A stretch of DNA of 15,709 nucleotides from UBA4207 sp964352405 (lineage in GTDB: Bacteria; Bdellovibrionota; Bacteriovoracia; Bacteriovoracales; Bacteriovoracaceae): contig CAYGRY010000064.1 in NCBI GenBank assembly GCA_964352405.1, positions 1-15,709 on the forward strand, in the 5' to 3' direction. Shown in pieces: positions 13,768-15,709 of this stretch. The position numbers were made by a program, and so were the translations under genes. The notes beneath the pieces are model-generated. The model had not been told where the DNA came from. It made no database searches and saw nothing but the letters and a program-made list of their open reading frames with translations. Within the stretch, counting starts at the first letter, position 1. The number at the start of each line of letters is the position of its first letter.

Positions 13768-14598
13768 TTAAGGCAGATAGAACTCAACAAGCATTGGTTT
13801 ATGATCTGCACCTTGAACTTCTGGTAGTACATAACTATCTCTAAGCTCTAGGCCTTTATAGAATACGAAATCAATTACGTTGCCAAAAACCTTCATTCGA
13901 CCTGGACCAAATGGGGCTTCTATCAAGTTTAGCTTTGCCATGAGTTCGCGCGTTTTACGAAGTTTCTTTTTTGACCAAGTATTAAAATCCCCTGCCCAAA
14001 CAACAGGACCTTTGTGCGCTCTTACAACCTTAGCAATATCATTTAACTGAACCATCAGCTTTTTTGAGCTTACAAAGTTAATTGCGTGAATAGTAATCGT
14101 TAGAAGTTCTTCTTTATGCCCTTCAATCGCAAATTTTGCATAAGTCACTGCTTTAGGTGTTCTTATAACAGGCTCTCTAGGTTCAGAAATACGATAACCA
14201 AGATCGGTCATCTTAATATCTGATCCAATCGCCGTTCCTGAAGGTACGTACCCTCGGCTTGCTAAAATAAATGAGGTCGCCATTTCTAGTCTCATCGTGG
14301 GATGGTTTCTAAAAACTCGAGTCATTTTTTTATCGAGATAGGCTTCTTGTAAAAGAGCAATATCGACATCTTTCGTTAATGATAAAAAATCGTTTTCCCA
14401 AGAACCATTGCTACCTTTATACATATTCCAATTAAGTATCTTAATCGAACTTGGATCAAGGGTCGTTCTTGTGGTTTTTGCACCTGAAGTTATAATGACT
14501 TCATCGGCACGAGGATAAGCGTAGATTTTTGCTTGAGTGTTCATTGGCATCAAGGCCATGGAACTCAAAAGCGCAATAGATAAAGTTGCGACTCTCAT
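13768..14598 (-). CDS. Secreted endonuclease/exonuclease/phosphatase-family enzyme
   Basis: A 276-aa exported metal-dependent hydrolase. The signal peptide (1-23) ends NTQA. The DNase I-like (EEP) fold follows, with family landmarks in order: ILNWNMYK with N58, ALLQEAY with E85, TIHAINF with H171, AGDFNTW with D204 and N206, VIDFVFYKG with D243, and GADHKPM with D265 and H266. All catalytic positions appear present, so it should be active. The family covers nucleases, sphingomyelinases and phosphoesterases, and the substrate cannot be told from the sequence. ATG 14598 has AAGGA 6 nt upstream. It stands alone: a 149-nt gap precedes it and a terminator follows. Confidence 0.88.
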   Translation of the reverse strand: MRVATLSIALLSSMALMPMNTQAKIYAYPRADEVIITSGAKTTRTTLDPSSIKILNWNMYKGSNGSWENDFLSLTKDVDIALLQEAYLDKKMTRVFRNHPTMRLEMATSFILASRGYVPSGTAIGSDIKMTDLGYRISEPREPVIRTPKAVTYAKFAIEGHKEELLTITIHAINFVSSKKLMVQLNDIAKVVRAHKGPVVWAGDFNTWSKKKLRKTRELMAKLNLIEAPFGPGRMKVFGNVIDFVFYKGLELRDSYVLPEVQGADHKPMLVEFYLP

Positions 14599-14672
14599 GA
14601 GCGTTCCTTAGGTTTGCAGGTTAAATGGAAGCGTCATGAGAGTTATCGGAAGTCTAGATTTTGACGTTTGAA

Positions 14673-14692
14673 CTTAGTGAAGTATCACTAAG
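14673..14692. repeat. Perfect 8-bp inverted repeat in the 149-nt gap
   Basis: CTTAGTGA and TCACTAAG pair perfectly around the 4-nt loop AGTA. It lies between the stop of the 129-aa unknown gene (14748) and the EEP-fold gene (14598). No T-run follows on the minus strand, so it could be a weak terminator, an operator or an RNA leader structure. Nothing else recognisable lies in this gap (14599-14747). Confidence 0.55.
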
Positions 14693-14747
14693 AAGTGGCA
14701 GATTATTCCGGTCGAATTAATTTTAAGTGATTGAAAAGATGAATAGC

Positions 14748-15137
14748 TTAATTAAATAGCTTACCAAATAACCCTTTCTTTGCGTCCGCATCAGGGTTGG
14801 AAATGATATTGCCAAGAGTTGGTAAACGCTCTTTCAAAACGTCTATTGTTGCACTGGCTTCGATGACTTGGTTGAATTCTTGAAGAGAAAGGATATTCAC
14901 TTGAGGCTCTGCAGCTTCATCGCAAATGCGAAAGCAAAACTTCGTAATATCGTCTAGCCCGTCAAATGGGCCTAAAAACTGTGGGTATGAAGAATTCTTT
15001 CTTCCAAAAAGCTCTTCATAAATTCCCCAGGATAAATCAGGGTCTACAGAGCCATGAGAGTGAATGAAGTGAATAAGGTAATAGTGGCCATGGAGTTGGC
15101 TGTGAACGGCACATAAGCCTCTAGAAACTTCACTCAT
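14748..15137 (-). CDS. Unknown small cytoplasmic protein
   Basis: I do not recognise this 129-aa protein. It has no signal peptide or membrane segment. The N-terminal third is rich in histidine and aromatic residues (SQLHGHYYLIHFIHSHG, 13-29). A conserved-looking acidic stretch (DGLDDITKFCFRICDEA) and an amphipathic helical region follow, and it ends in a Gly/Lys/Phe tail (KKGLFGKLFN). ATG 15137 has GGAG 7 nt upstream and overlaps the preceding stop as ATGA, so the two proteins are probably made together. That coupling and a good ribosome site support a real gene. Confidence 0.75.
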   Translation of the reverse strand: MSEVSRGLCAVHSQLHGHYYLIHFIHSHGSVDPDLSWGIYEELFGRKNSSYPQFLGPFDGLDDITKFCFRICDEAAEPQVNILSLQEFNQVIEASATIDVLKERLPTLGNIISNPDADAKKGLFGKLFN

Positions 15138-15709
15138 GAGTAAACTCCAAAATCAACGGAGACAGAACCACCTGGTAGGATTTCTATTTGCAGAAGACCT
15201 TGACCACTTTGAGTTCTAACATTTGTTTCATCGACGAGCTTTAATAGTGCGAATGTTTTTTGAAAGCGTATTTCTACTTTTTTACGATAGCTCGTGGAAT
15301 TATATAAATTAAGTCTTCTAATTTCTTCAAAGCTCAGTTCAGAAGGCTTAGCTTCACGTACGCGCCAAAAGTGATCAACACCCTCTTCAGCTTCCATATC
15401 AACATGTACAAGATCATAGGTCTCAAGGATTTTATTCCAAAATTTGGAAAGCTCTGAATCTTTAAGCTCCGGAAGTTTTTCACCTTGAAAAATCAGTAAG
15501 CGACCTTCTCCTAAAGTAATATTATGAAGCATCGTATGAAAGTTAATCTTTTCAACTTTTAAAGAGTTTTCTAAAAAGAAGGTTTCAAAACGTCGTAAGA
15601 ATAAAATATCAATCCCAGTACGATTAAGTACAACTTTTCCACCAGACATGAAGACTTTTAGAAGGTCTCCAAAAGCTTTATCGTTAAGATCTTTTCCTGA
15701 TAAGAAAAT
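15134..15709 (-). CDS. Unknown protein, 5' end beyond the window
   Basis: The frame runs without a stop to the right edge, giving at least 191 visible residues. An ATG at 15649 is possible, but it has no ribosome binding site and the sequence before it reads as ordinary protein (LSGKDLNDKAFGDLLKVF) continuing into MSGGKVVLNRTG. I therefore treat the gene as truncated by the window. The phrase FGDLLKVFMSGGKVVL resembles the helix-Gly-Gly-strand of class-I amidotransferase-like or beta-galactosidase-trimerisation domains, a weak resemblance only. The rest holds alternating strands and charged helices, with no signal peptide in view. It is coupled by ATGA to the following 129-aa gene. Confidence 0.75.
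   Translation of the reverse strand: MFLSGKDLNDKAFGDLLKVFMSGGKVVLNRTGIDILFLRRFETFFLENSLKVEKINFHTMLHNITLGEGRLLIFQGEKLPELKDSELSKFWNKILETYDLVHVDMEAEEGVDHFWRVREAKPSELSFEEIRRLNLYNSTSYRKKVEIRFQKTFALLKLVDETNVRTQSGQGLLQIEILPGGSVSVDFGVYS

Noticed and set aside
15649..15649. ATG 15649 as the true start of the right-edge gene
   Set aside because: No ribosome binding site, and the frame continues open with protein-like sequence to the window end.
1..15709. CRISPR arrays, tRNA/rRNA genes, insertion sequences, phage or toxin-antitoxin genes
   Set aside because: Looked for; no regular direct repeats, cloverleaf-like segments, transposase motifs or paired small toxin-like frames were seen.

Overview
This window comes from an AT-rich Gram-negative bacterium. 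It carries a Tol-Pal motor (TolQRA-TolB), LapB, an SppA protease and several proteins with Sec signal peptides. The protein style (GAF-AAA-Fis regulator, the tol cluster, many GTG/TTG starts, 4-nt coding overlaps) suggests the Bdellovibrio/Bacteriovorax group or a relative. That placement is an inference from general resemblance, not a search. All genes but one lie on the minus strand, so transcription runs from high to low coordinates.

Right end (15709 to about 13730): a gene entering from beyond the window is coupled by an ATGA overlap to a small unknown protein. After a gap with a perfect 8-bp hairpin comes a secreted endonuclease/exonuclease/phosphatase-fold enzyme, closed by an intrinsic terminator.

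Sulfur cassette (13723 to 10955): a five-gene operon follows an AT-rich 32-bp dyad overlapping its promoter. In order it encodes a TauE/SafE permease, a BigR/SqrR-type ArsR repressor with the two-cysteine persulfide switch (C33/C99), two half-size YeeE/YedE transporter subunits, and a persulfide-dioxygenase-like metallo-beta-lactamase-fold enzyme. Together they should sense, transport and oxidise reactive sulfur species. No sulfide:quinone oxidoreductase is present. rlmN follows 83 nt downstream and meets the only plus-strand gene, a small secreted protein, tail to tail with a shared CTAG stop.

Envelope cassette (9366 to 5078): sppA, lapB, a secreted SH3-like protein, a secreted protein resembling an M48 metallopeptidase without its HExxH motif, and a polytopic membrane protein. 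The last four genes are chained by 4-nt overlaps using TTG, ATG and GTG starts. The first two are protein quality-control factors; the other three are unassigned and are the best candidates here for something undescribed.

Tol cluster (5009 to 1728): tolQ-tolR-tolA-tolB behind an extended -10 promoter, with no pal or cpoB following. The left end holds a GAF-AAA+-Fis regulator with its own promoter. It looks like a sigma-54 activator but has lost the GAFTGA loop, the Walker B acids and the second arginine finger, so it probably acts in another way. No tRNA, rRNA, CRISPR array, insertion sequence or phage gene was seen, and no gene-free stretch exceeds 300 nt.
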